DNA from: Podospora bellae-mahoneyi
Lineage: Eukaryota > Ascomycota > Sordariomycetes > Sordariales > Podosporaceae
Assembly: GCF_035222275.1 (NCBI RefSeq)
Contig: NC_085884.1
Coordinates: 2,232,001 to 2,296,000, forward strand
Reading direction: 5' to 3'
Length of the DNA: 64,000 nucleotides
Shown here: positions 10,731-21,900 of the stretch, piece after piece
Numbering within the stretch: position 1 is the stretch's first letter
How the letters are laid out: each line of letters begins with the position of its first letter
Translations under genes and position numbers: made by a program
Notes under the pieces: generated by a model
Seen by the model: only the letters and a program-made list of their open reading frames with translations
Told to the model about the DNA's origin: nothing
Database searches by the model: none

Positions 10731-11271
10731 ATGGCATCCAAGTCGATCGAGGAGGCGAAGAGCCGAGCGGAGCAGGGGATTCAGAAATCCTGGGACGCAA
10801 TGGGCTCTCTGATGGGTCTTGTCGACGACCTTGATTCCTTCAATCAGGAACTCAAGCGAATTCTTGAAGGCTACAAAAACATACCCAACAACATGACCGA
10901 GATACCCATCCCACCTGGGTTCCGCCAAGGGGCCATCTTGTTCCAAAACAGGAACCTACGCCGCCGGCGGACAGTCGCGAACAGGTAATTTCGAGCCAAC
11001 TGTTTTCAGAGATATAATCGGACCAGGGACATGTTCAATGCATTGCCGAGACGATGAACAAGGCTGCTGACGAGGCGTTTGAGACCCCCGGAATGTCTGA
11101 GGATTGTAAGCTTCGGTTCTACACCAGACGCCAATTCATACACGGCACATACGCTGAGGTTCGGGAGAGGCTTGGGGTGTGGTTACGGAATGGCAGCAGG
11201 TCAACAGTAATTTGGCCACCGCTGCTTACGAGGCTGATAAACGGCTTGCGAGTATGATTTGGGTGGAATAG
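10731..11271 (+). pseudogene. Decayed hypothetical gene: two frameshifts and a TAA
   Basis: The ATG at 10731 sits in a good context (CCACCATGG) and begins a helical, charged protein. The coding pattern moves to another frame near 10952, meets TAA at 11015-11017, continues, then moves again near 11175 and ends at TAG 11269-11271. Each segment reads as plausible protein (for example EVRERLG followed by VVTEWQQVNSN), which is why I read this as one damaged gene of about 180 aa. A TATAAA-like box lies about 450 bp upstream (near 10275). The family is unknown. Simple splicing does not reconcile the frames. Confidence 0.5.
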
Positions 11272-11768
11272 GGACTGGCACTTTATCCTCTAGACATAGG
11301 GAAGTGCATGGAGCTGCAGGGCTGGCTTGGGATCGGGTTGTTATTTTTATCTTCGAGTCGAGGGAGATGGAACTCACCGGCGGGCAGCAAGACAATAGTC
11401 TTTATCGTTCTTTGTCTACCTCCTGGGTTGTTCTCAACAATGCATTATCTCCCGCATATAGCACAAAGAGACTGTTCTGTCAGGTCCTTAAACCACTGTC
11501 CCCCCTTTCCGCGGTGCGGCTTGCGTTCTTGTTTGTATTTGCGTTTATTCCTTCGTTTCCATTCAATTCAACCATAAACACACTACCTTCCAGTAAGGTA
11601 TTCCAGCATTAGACAGAGAGACAGATGAGTGACTTTCCGCATCGTGTATCTCTTTTGCCCTCAGGATATCCAAAGACCTCATCAGTATCTACACCCTCTT
11701 TTACTGACACCAGGTTTTCCTATCCCGAAAAACAACAAAACCAAAAGAACTAATATCTAACTTCCAAA
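11272..11768. other. No supported gene; promoter of the next gene
   Basis: Pyrimidine-rich leader sequence precedes the ATG at 11769. No other feature is seen. Confidence 0.4.
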
Positions 11769-12665
11769 ATGTACAACCCATCATACGACCCAATGCTCAG
11801 CCGTCCACTCACACCCGACAAAAGCTTCCACTTTCTCAAACTCAACCCCAACCTCGCCCTCTTCATCCCAGTCCCCGAGTGCACCTGCTGCCTCTTCTTC
11901 CAGTTCTACCAGTGCGGATGCCCCGACAACCAGTCCCACAACGGCATCGGCCTCTTCGGCGAGCTACTTCGCTTCCGTAACCCAACTCAGTTTGCTTGCC
12001 TGTACAAGTGCCCCATCCATTTCCTCCCCCAGGCTGCGCAGACAATCCTCCACAACCGCGGCTTCCGCCACAGGAACGACCCCCTGCCCGTCGCTCAAGC
12101 CCCCGTCGAACTCCCCTTTCCGTGCTACAAGCACCAAGAAGAATGCTCATACAGAATCTCAAAGAAGGCAGCCATGAATATCCGGCCATCCCTGGGACAT
12201 TCGAACAAGATTAACAAGCTCAAGCGGAAGCAAAAAGCAAAGAGGGAGGTTGATTGGGCCAAGAAACACAGAAAGACGCTGAGGGCGTTTGTGTATGAGC
12301 ACACGCCCCTTCAGGAGTTCAACAAGCCCAAGGTCATCCACCCTGCCGACCAGGCATTCATTGGAACATGGGATATAATTGTACGGCCACCTGTCCATGT
12401 CAAGCTTGAGAGTGAGGACTGGTTCCTTGATGAGCAAAAGACTGATTTGGACAATGACGACGCAGCGAACGGGAGCAAGGTGGCGGATATATTCTACCCC
12501 GAGATAGGTCCGCTTGGGAGGGGCAAGTATGAGGCTGGCGCGACGGTGCTGGATGAGATGATGATTACTGCGATATCGCGGAACCAGTGGAGGAGGAGGG
12601 GGTATCCGTGGGAGCTTGTGCATAGGGATCGGAACATGGGGGAGATGGTGTGGAGTATGGATTGA
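11769..12665 (+). CDS. Hypothetical protein with Cys-rich N-terminal half
   Basis: This is a single-exon gene of 298 aa. Residues 35-130 contain clustered cysteines, including CTCC, CGC, CLYKC and a later C-x7-C pair, and could bind metal or form a compact fold. Residues about 135-180 are strongly basic (a KLKRKQKAKREVDWAKKHRK segment), resembling a nuclear localisation signal. The C-terminal third is acidic and ordinary. There is no signal peptide or membrane segment. I do not recognise the family. Codon use is C-ending in the 5' half and G-ending in the 3' half, as in other genes here, which supports a real gene. It lies 136 bp left of the second transposon. Confidence 0.7.
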   Translation: MYNPSYDPMLSRPLTPDKSFHFLKLNPNLALFIPVPECTCCLFFQFYQCGCPDNQSHNGIGLFGELLRFRNPTQFACLYKCPIHFLPQAAQTILHNRGFRHRNDPLPVAQAPVELPFPCYKHQEECSYRISKKAAMNIRPSLGHSNKINKLKRKQKAKREVDWAKKHRKTLRAFVYEHTPLQEFNKPKVIHPADQAFIGTWDIIVRPPVHVKLESEDWFLDEQKTDLDNDDAANGSKVADIFYPEIGPLGRGKYEAGATVLDEMMITAISRNQWRRRGYPWELVHRDRNMGEMVWSMD

Positions 12666-12801
12666 GTAATCATTCCATGCGCAAAATTGGCTTCTTCCAC
12701 CACGAGCTGGTCTTGAGGATGGGAAGGAGGGAGGAGTAAAAAGGTGGGTTTTGACTTACATGCATAGCGCGGTGTTTAAGGTTTCAGTTTTTTATGGACT
12801 A

Positions 12802-12844
12802 ACGTACATTATCAGTGAGTAAGGCATATCAGCGAGTGAGGCAC
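12802..12844 (+). repeat. Left terminal inverted repeat, element 2
   Basis: Pairs with 14992-15034, with five transition differences. Like element 1 it is built from two 17-bp units (TATCAGTGAGTAAGGCA and TATCAGCGAGTGAGGCA), but with a different sequence. Confidence 0.85.
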
Positions 12845-12890
12845 CTTTTACTACTCTATTACAACTATCCTCAATTGCTAGACCACAACA

Positions 12891-14935
12891 TTAAGAACCA
12901 CCTACAATTACGTCAAAAACAGCTGAATCAGACCCTTCTGCAGCCTCCTGGAAAGTGCGGGTATTATGGCCAGGCTTGCCGCACATACTACAGCACTGAA
13001 CCTTCGTACGAGCCCCCCCTACACTACCGCCATCCAGCTATATTTCTTCCACTGCCTTCCCACCCACGGCCTTCTGGTCCAGTAAATCTTGTGCATCTTG
13101 TATAATAAGTAACCCTCCGAGCCGTATATATGTTTTTTAGCTTTCCGGCGTTTATTTAGTACCTTATTAGCTTTACGGAGTAAAGAGACTTTTACTTATA
13201 AGAGGGCTATTTAATATATTATAATTATCGTACTTTTAATAAGTTAACTTAAAATATTTAATATTAAAGTCGGGAAATTATTTTAATGATTAATAATATA
13301 AATTTTAATAAATATTAAATATAAATTAGTTTTTCGGAAGTTTTATAATATTTAAAATATTTAAATAAAATATTATATCCGGCGTTAAAGATAAAGATAT
13401 TAATATATAAAGTATTATATTTAATATAAAAAATACCCTCTTTAAATTCTATGATATAAAATTAATATTCATTAAAGTATTTTATATATTTCTTTACTAT
13501 AAAAAAGAAAAAAACTTTACGAAAAATATAAAAAAATTAATTTTTATTTATATAATTAATATATATGTATATATTGAAGTTTTAATTTAATAATTATATA
13601 CTTATTTTAATAGTTTAAAGTAATTAATATTAAATAATTAAAAAAATAAAAAAATATAAAAATATATAAAGCGTAATAATATTATTTTATTAATATTAAT
13701 ATTTAAATATAATTAAATAATAACTTTTATAATTATTAAAAATTAATAATTAATATTTACCTTTTATATAAAATATTATATAATAGTTTAAATATTTAAT
13801 TTAATTTAGGTTTACCGGATTAATAATTATAATACGCTAAATAAATATTAAATTATATTTAATATATTAATTAATAAAATAATATTATATAATTAAAATA
13901 ATAAAAGGTAAAATAGTTTAGCCGAAGGTATTAATTTTTTAAAGTACCGTTATTTATTCGCGATTATTAAAGTAAACTAATTTTACTTTATTAAAGCTAT
14001 CCGAATTTATAATTATTATACTTACGGAAATAATATTTATTATAAATTTAATTTCGTCGAAATTATAAATATTATTATTTATAATATTATATTTAACTTT
14101 AATATTTTATATAAACGTAAATTACTCGGTAATAACTTTTTAATCTTTATATTTAGCCCTTTAGTAATTATATTTATACGTAAAACGCATTTAGAGCTTT
14201 AACTAACGTTTAACGAATCGGTATATTTAAAGTTTATTAATAAGAGGCGCGTGTCACGGCTTGACACCTAGTGGGGCGCAGGCGCACCACTGACCAATCA
14301 TTAGCACAGGATTACGGACCAATCAGAATAGGATCATCAGGATCGAGGGTCGATCCAGAGGAGTCAACCCCGGAGGGATAGTATCGATAGGATCGAGGGT
14401 CGAGTCTATCGATCCAGGACAACGCCAGGCTTGGCGTAGGATATATATATACGGAGGAACTGGCTGGTGTAGATAGACAGTTCCGCAGTATGCAATTTCA
14501 AGTTGTATTCACGGTATCTAGTGTTTACATTGAGACATCTTGTCGTACACTGTCTAGCTGTACCGAACCAGGATTATTCAGAAGTAGCCTTCAACCGGTA
14601 TCCCTTTCAGAGGTTCTGGATAGGGGTTCGTCATAGCGCGTCGCGGGCGTATAGTAGTTAGTTAACTATATTTTCCACGCCACTTAATTTCGGGAAATAA
14701 AAACTCGCGTAAATAGCTTAATAATATAATAAACAATAGCCTCTTCTTTTAATTGAATAAGCTTTTTCGACTTAGGTGTTGTATCGTATCGTACAGACTT
14801 ACCAGCATGTCGGCGCCCTAGCGTTGCCTGGGAGACTCTATAGGCTTTAGCCGCAGCCCGTATACTTAGCTTTTCGTTATTTTAAAGAGCCTGGAGAGCC
14901 AAGATCATTTGGCTTTCTTTTAAAGTAGAGGGCAT
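12891..14935 (-). pseudogene. Fot1-like transposase relic (element 2), split by an LTR
   Basis: The N-terminus is readable from the ATG at 14935, with a Psq/pogo-type helix-turn-helix region (RAAAKAYRVSQATLGRR). The frame is then lost in AT-rich sequence and broken by the LTR at 14252-14635. The span without the insertion is 1,656 bp, or 551 codons. The C-terminal end matches that of element 1, with the zinc knuckle partly mutated. It is inactive. Confidence 0.78.
14252..14635 (+). repeat. Solo LTR of a retrotransposon, not RIP-mutated
   Basis: This is a 384-bp block of normal composition inside AT-rich transposon DNA. It starts TGTCACGG, ends TTCGTCATA, and is flanked by a 5-bp direct repeat GCGCG (14247-14251 and 14636-14640). 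A TATATATA box near 14441-14451 is followed by a segment that matches the RIP-mutated LTR at 62240-62684. No internal retrotransposon sequence is present, so it is a solo LTR produced by recombination. Orientation is set by the TATA box and by the match to the right-hand LTR. Confidence 0.88.
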
Positions 14936-14991
14936 CTTTGATGGTAGAGAAAAGTGGTTGTTGAGTATAAAGATGTCCTGTCGCGTCGAAA

Positions 14992-15034
14992 GTGCCCCAC
15001 TCACTGATATGCCTCACTCACTGACAACGTACGT
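14992..15034 (-). repeat. Right terminal inverted repeat, element 2
   Basis: Inverted partner of 12802-12844, followed by the TA target duplication. Confidence 0.85.
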
Positions 15035-15426
15035 TAGACAATGCATAGAGAATTTGGAGGGATGTTATTACATCCCGACATAATGATAAACATTGATATC
15101 ATATTCAAATAATCGCCTCTTTGAGCAGTGCATAATAAATTTATCAAATCAAAGATGTGCTCCAGTACCTAATGCTTCTGTGTTATGCCTTGCCAATCGC
15201 CACTCCCTCTTTCAAAGGCAGCAAAGCAGCCCCTCTGCTCAATGGGCAGGCAACAGAGGTGGGGCACGACAGGTTTCCCAACATCCACCACCGAAAGCTC
15301 GGGTTCAAAGCAACAGCCACTTTCACTCACTCTGATCATTTAGGACCCCAATATTCTATTCAAGGGCCGCCACCTGACTTTGGACGCTTCCGAGCATCAT
15401 ACAAGCTCGACTATCATTGCTGCACC

Positions 15427-16979
15427 ATGAGCGGTGCCTCTTCCTTCTGCGCCATCTGTGGGGGCCCGTTTGGGGACATTGTCTTCAGCCCACCCCATCC
15501 AGATGACCAGCCCGGGTCAGACGACGAGAATGATAACTGGAACGGATCAACAACCCAGTCAGACGTTGCTTGGAGCGGCCCCGAGGATGACTCTGACGAC
15601 GACGACGACCAGTCCCAAAATCAAGATTCGATTAATACCGACGGCAACTCACACACGAGTGAGCATGCGGCCATTGAGGTCTCTGACGATATGGAGGAGG
15701 ACGAGGCCACCCACCCCGAAGATGAGGAGAATTTCTCCGAGTCTGGTGAAAGCAATCAGGAAGAAGCCGACATTGGTTTCGACGATATGGCCCCAAGTGA
15801 GGGCTCGATCCAGAGTGAAGATGAGGAAGCGCTTGAGTTTAACGAGTTTCGTTTTGATGACATTCACTGGTCCGAAGACCCAGGAACCGGATATGATCGA
15901 AAGATCTTGAGGCCTCGCCATGCTCACTGGATCATGACTGTATATGCCCTAGGTTGCAACGTGGAGGCACCGGGTCCATCCAAGTCAGTCACTTATGTCC
16001 TTCTGCTGGTCTGATCGGCGTGATACTAACATTCTATATTAGATGCTATTTATCTGGCCGGGGCGTGGCCGATTGGCACCTGGGCACGGTAACGTTCACA
16101 CCAGGACCGATCCGTCTCCGTGACCCCAACTATCCACGTACCCGGGGCCGCCGTCGACCTCGTCTAGATGTTGTCACCTATATTGACTCTACGTTTAGAG
16201 ACTCGATAAATTGGGTGTATCCAGTACACATGCCCTGTCTCAAAATTCTTTGCCAGGTCCTGACCGGCCAACCCGACCCCTACGGAAGTTCAAAGCTGGA
16301 CAAGGATGCATTATTCTTTGCCATGAACAAGTTGTCCGACTGGGCAGGGGGAGCGCTGAATATCACGTATTTTAAAGACCGGCCACTGATTCCAGAGTAC
16401 TGGGAATCTCTACCGGGGAACGAGTACATCCACGCCAATCCTTTCTCCACGGACTGTCCCCATCGCGATAAGGTTTTGGCTCTTGTTTCAAACGCCATCA
16501 AGACCTCCCAAGACAGCAAGTATCTCTTGGACGACCTCACCCACAAGGTGAAATCCGACCGCTTCAACATCCTACCTTACGATTTGATCCACATAATTTC
16601 ATGCTTGCTGCCTGACCGGGATTTGTTCTCGCTTTGTTGTGCGTCTTACATCGTCCACAAGAACCTTGAGGAGAATGAGAACTTTTGGCGTTATCGTCTG
16701 GTGAAGATATCGATGCCTTGGTTTGATGAGGCCTTGGAAGTCTTGTCGTCCCCTGGCAATGAGGATGTGTTGCAAGCTAAATATTGGAAGGGGCTTTTAC
16801 GTACCCTGCAGAAGCTGCTTGGCTCTAAGAAATTGGGCAAGCAAGGGCCGCTAATGAGCGTGTATAATCGAAGGAGGATCTGGGCGTGTTGCCAGCGCAT
16901 TGCGAAGGAGTACTTTGAGAAGGTGAGGGAACTGAGAGAAAGGGGGGTTGAGGCGGTGGTTGAGGATATTGAGAAGTAG
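15427..16979 (+). CDS. F-box protein with N-terminal CxxC (CAICGGPFG) motif
   Basis: Exons are 15427-15983 and 16043-16979. The 59-nt intron has a GTCAGT donor, an ACTAAC branch and a TAG acceptor, and the phase closes, giving 497 aa. The start MSGASSFCAICGGPFG matches a large fungal family of F-box proteins that begin with a CxxCGGPF motif. An acidic, low-complexity segment follows (residues about 30-150). The middle region has the family's WVYPVHMPCLKIL segment, and the F-box lies near residues 365-415 (NILPYDLIHIISCLLP). F-box proteins recruit substrates to SCF ubiquitin ligases; the substrate is unknown. The frame is open upstream of 15427, but the conserved motif favours this start. It lies 390 bp right of element 2. 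Confidence 0.85.
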
Positions 16980-17218
16980 GCCCTTGAAGATAGCAAACAG
17001 ACCTTCAAGGTGGCGAATAGGTAGTAAACATGTATTTTAGGCCTTCAGCGATAGTCAAAAAACTTGAAAAAAAGAAAGTGGATTTTTTCATTGTATTTTA
17101 CCCCCTTAATTCTACTTTGTATTCTTTAACTATGTGTTCACGACGTAAAACTATACGCAAAGTCAAAGTCCAACCGTTGATTTTCTCTCTTCCATCCCTG
17201 GGATCATTATCTTTCTAC

Positions 17219-18167
17219 CTACGCCCACCCCAACCCCCTAAACCTCACAAAATTCCTCTCCGTATCCGCATCCACAAACGCGTGCGCCTCCCTGACAGTG
17301 ATATCACCCCCGTGAACCTCCACCACCTGCCCATTGACCTCCTTCCCACCCTTGACGAACCTGTCTACCGCTTTGGTGAGCGTTTCCATCGGTGTGATGA
17401 CCATACCGTCGTATAGTTTCCTAGGCGCGATATTTGTTTCTGCCGGGCTTTCAATCAGCAACAAACCTCTCGGGAGAGAAAGGACACAAGGTAGGTACCT
17501 AACACCGCCGGCGCGAGCGCACAAATCTTTATGTTTTCTTTCTCTACCAGCCCAGCGGCAGATCACACCAGGCCGACGACCCCGAATTTGGACGCTGCGT
17601 AGAGGGGTGCGGTGGGGAGGGGGTAGAGGCCTGCGTTGCTTGCTGTGCAGAGTATCAACCCCCGATCTCCCTCTTCTGATGGTTTTTGGTCCATGTAATA
17701 GATCGTGAGTCTGATCGCTATCATGTGTCAACCTGTTGTCCGGTGAGGTAGCATGCTGGGAGACCTACAGTACACCACAACCGACAAGTTGACCTCCAAA
17801 CACCTCATATCCGGCTTTTTCGGAGGGTGCGACTTGTCACCGTCCTGCTCAACAACAAGCTGGTGAACCCCCGTTTTGAAACGCCTGCGTTCGCAACCAC
17901 GACGTCGACCCTACCCCCAAACTCACCGTCGTAAAGGGACGAAAACACTGATGCCTGTGCCTCCCAGCTGGAGACATCGCAGGCGTGGAAAAAGAATTCT
18001 GTGTCTGGGTACTGCGTCGACAGGGAAGTAACGAGTAACGGGCCAACCGAGGAGTTGATATCTAGCATTGCAATCTTTGCTGGAGTGGTGGAGGAGGACG
18101 AGGCAAGGTAGTGCGTTATTGCCAGGCCTATGCCAGGGGTGGCGCCGGTGATAATCACGTTTGGCAT
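17219..18167 (-). pseudogene. Short-chain dehydrogenase/reductase, broken
   Basis: This has a recognisable SDR Rossmann fold. The start at 18167 carries the TGATPGIG cofactor loop, then VVVANAG, and the catalytic YAASK motif near 17588-17602. The reading frame is damaged: a one-base shift near 17850-17860, and a TGA near 17567 inside the stretch GVVGLV-stop-SAAGLVEKE, where Arg would be expected (CGA to TGA). A further frame change near 17480 leads into the C-terminal part ending at 17219. A normal intron (GTAGGT donor, TAG acceptor, about 17719-17769) is also present. At least two independent defects make a functional product unlikely unless the assembly has errors. Confidence 0.75.
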
Positions 18168-18995
18168 TTCTTCAGTTCTGACAAGACGGTGAGGATGAGA
18201 TAGGTACTGCTGGGTGTTGGAAAAGGGGTCACAGTGAGCAGCTAAAGATGGAAGCTGGTAATGAAAAGCTGGATATAAAGAAGAACCAAGATACCCATCA
18301 ATATATTCCCCGCATCAACACCCTCACACAAAACCCCAACTCTCCGGCCCAAGGTTCCCAATAAGCCCAGGTACCCCGGGACATGCCATCCAACCTTCCC
18401 CGCATAATCGATCAAACTAAACACATACCGGCAGTTAATCAAGCTCCCGTTCGGACATCATGCAGGAACCTAGGCCGCACACACCGGGTTGCTTGGCCTT
18501 GAAACTGCAATACCTATAATAAAATAGTCACCTTACACCACCAAATGACCACCTTAACGATGACAACACGAAAGGAAAGATAAAATAAATCATCAATCAT
18601 ACCTCATCAAACCGTAACATGCTGGGCCAAAAGAAGATCCATATCTACCCTGTCCACCACACGATAACTTAGCCAACGCCACAATGCCCAACAATCCACA
18701 AAAACCAAACTCTCGAAAAGACCTCATAATTAGAAAGACAAAAATACTATATACAGAAGCCACACCCGACCGCGCTTGCTCTTCTACCACAACGTTGCCG
18801 GCCGCCAATGTCTTGTGTGCTGCCGTCCAAAAGTCTAACAACAACCCACCAAACCGAGCTTTCTAATCCTACCCGACCTAACCATCCTATAAACTCCCAA
18901 ATCCTCCGTTTTGCAATGTTTGTTGTATTTGTCTGGGATATATATGCTTGCTTTGCTGTGGAACATGATGCTACTTGTCATGGAGCGAGGATCGT
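18168..18995. other. No supported gene; intergenic
   Basis: I see no coding pattern. It probably contains the 3' untranslated region of the minus-strand Skt5-like gene and the promoter of the broken dehydrogenase. Confidence 0.5.
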
Positions 18996-21900
18996 TTACA
19001 TCACAACCTGTTTCTTTATTAGCACATGCCATCTCGAGACTGCACCAGCCCAAAGAAAACTTACACAGTCACCATCATTCTTCCCCTGCGGAATGCCCAT
19101 CTCTTCAAATGTCGCGGGCCCCTGACCCATCGTCTTTCCATCGGGATGATCGGTCTTAACAGGTGGTCTCCCGGCGGCAGGTCTCGGTCCAGAAGCAGTC
19201 GAACCCGGAGTTCCCGGCCCCGGACTTGGTCTGGCCGCCGCTGAACCACCAGGGGGCGCACTAGCACGCCCGCCGTCATGAGCATGCGATGACACCGGCC
19301 TACCGTTATTGGGAACTGGTCTCCCGCTTGCAGGCATGCTCTCCACTCTGTGCGCGTCTGGTCGCAGATTCGGGTTTGGCAATGGTACCCTCCCAGCAGC
19401 AGCAACTGGGGGTCCAGCCCCATAACGATCGTACCCGCCTTGAGGTCCGTAAGCGTCACTGACAGGGCGTTGGTTGGGACGCCCACCACCAGGCGGACCA
19501 TAGTCTCGCCCCGGCTGCAGCCCGGGACTGCCCTGGGGTGGGTACTTGCCACCTGCAGGGAGATACTGACCCGGAGGAGGTCCTTGAGCAAGGGGGGGTG
19601 GAGCATTCGGGTTCGGCTTCTGGAGCCGTTGCCTCGTCGGATCGCCGATAGGTGGCATCCCAGCGGGAGGAATGCCAGGCCCCGGAGGCCCATACCGTCC
19701 GTCTTGCTGCTGAGGTGGATACTGTGTACTAGGACCCGGACTAGGGCGTCTATAGTTACCGGGAGCACCTTGGGGACCCCAGCCGCCGTTAGGAGGCTGT
19801 CCAGACATGGGACGACCGCGATCAGGAGGAGCACTGTGCATGCCGTTTGGCGATAAAGGACGGATACCGAAAGCAGATCCGGGACGGTCCGCATGCGGTC
19901 CAACAGGGAGACGACCAGCCGCTGGGTTCAAATGAGGACCACGCATATCATCCTCGGGATAGGGCGCCGCTGACTTTGGCCTAGCATTCAACGGTGGCGG
20001 GTTGTCCTCGAGGGGATACGGCGCTGCACTCTTGGGGCGCAGCGCAAGGTTGTTCGGGTCTACATTTACCCCAAAAGCAGGAGGTCGAGGGGTAGGGTCT
20101 GGGAAGTTGACTCGGTCTGGTATTCCTGTTAGTCGCTGCTGGTGATAGTTGCGGAGAGCAAAAGCATTAGAATTAGAGTAAAGAAAATGGGCCGCACCAG
20201 GCGGGGGTGTCACCGTCTCCCCAAGTGTAGGCAAGACCTCGTTCTGTCTTGCAAATCTGTCTGGCCGTTTGCCGCGCTGAGAGCCATGTTGGGACTTGAT
20301 TCGAGTGAGTGTTGTTGTTTCGTGGTCAGCCTTGGTCAGTGTCTTAGACTGGCTCAGTGACTCGAGTCTGTCCTTGGCGTCCTTGTTGCCATGCTCGGCT
20401 GCGAGCTCGTACCACTTCCTGGCTTCTCTAACGTCCTTGGGAACGTGTATGCCGATTTCGTGGTAGTAACCCATGGCGAACTCGCCCGTTGCCAGTCCAG
20501 AGATAGCCGCTTCCTGTGCATACTTAAAAGCCAGCTGCTCGTTCTTGGCAAAGGCGCCTTCGTAACCAAAGAGGAACCAGCGACTGACACCGAGGGCGGC
20601 TTCTGGCTGGCCTTGGCGGGCAGCGAGACCATAATAGTGAAGCGAGTAGGCAGGGTTGAAGTCACAGCCAAGCTGGCTCAACTCATATGCCTGTCCCATC
20701 TTCAGTTGAGCCTTGGCAAAGCTGAGATAGGCCGCCTTTTCGATGTACTGTCGGGCTACCGTCAGGTCGCACGGCAGGATGCTCTCAGGAAGGGTGATGT
20801 CGGGTAGTTCCCGAGCGATCAGCATGCCATACACATATGCACCCTGAGGGGCGTCTTCGTCGGCCGTGTCGGCTGCGTGCTGAATCATTTCCAACCCCTG
20901 CAAATAGTCCTTTTGATGGCCGTGCTGTCCCATCAGGTGCATCATGCCGAGGCGGTAGTTGGAGGCCGAGTCCTTGAGCTTGACGCCGAGGGTGTAATGC
21001 TTGATGGCGTTTGGGATATCATTCGAGTTTTCGTACAGCATGCCCATGCGGTATTCGGCCCTACCGTACCCATTTTCGGCCGCCTTCTTGTACAGCGAAT
21101 ACGCCTCCCGCTTGTTCTCTCGGAATCCGAACTTGCCAAACTCGAGCCATTTTCCTTTCATAAAGTTTGCCTCGGGGTGGTCCTGCTGGGCGAGGTAGTC
21201 GATGATGCTGACGGCGTCTATTCGCAGGTCGTGTTCCGTCTTTGGTGTCGCGGGCCTCTCCTTCCCCTTTCCTTCCCGCTTCCATTCCCTCTGCGCGGCC
21301 TCCTGGGCGACCTCGACCCAGATGAGGGTGTCGCGGGCCCAGGTGACCTGCATCGACACATTGTTGGAGTGGAGGACGAGGTTGCGCGCCTGCCACAGAA
21401 TGCCCTCCTTCTCTTCGTCGCTGGGCGGGATGTTCTCGCCCTTGACCTTGGGAAAGGGGGAGAATGATGGGACGTCCATTGTGGTGGAGCCGGCGGCGCT
21501 GGTCTGGAAGGGTTTGAAACTAGATTCGGGGGGTTGAGAGAGTCAGCGCGCTGTATCCTGTACTGTAGTGTAGGCCTATGGCCTGATCCACCGCGGACGT
21601 TGCGTGGGGCCCCTCCAATCGCAGCGGCTTCATTAAGCTTGCGTTTGGGGGGTCGAGAGAGAGGGGATCAACTTACGCCTTTGCGTCGCCGCCACGGGGA
21701 TTGAGTGATGTCGAGTTGCTTTCTCTTCGGGATTCGCGAGCTTCTAATTCCATGCGCTGAATGTCGTTTTGCATGTTCTGGGGCACCTCAGGCATTACCC
21801 TGCAAGATGATCCGAGATTGTCAGCCTCCGCCTTGCCAGCTTTCCTCAGCCTCCGTCCGCGTCTGGCGCTCCACGTCAAGCCTTGTCCAATCGGTCCAGC

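Larger units (their letters stand above)
12802..15034 (-). mobile_element. Second Fot1/pogo-like transposon, RIP-mutated, with nested LTR
   Basis: TA duplications (12800-12801 and 15035-15036) flank 43-bp inverted repeats that differ at five positions, all transitions. Without the 389-bp nested insertion (LTR plus one target repeat) the element is 1,844 bp, against 1,832 bp for element 1. The left 250 bp and most of the AT-rich core align with element 1, while the right end (the transposase N-terminus) is clearly divergent. The transposase reads on the minus strand. Confidence 0.88.

Noticed and set aside
19061-19903. 280-codon minus-strand frame inside the Skt5-like gene
   Set aside because: Shadow caused by the Pro/Gly-rich repetitive coding sequence of the real frame.
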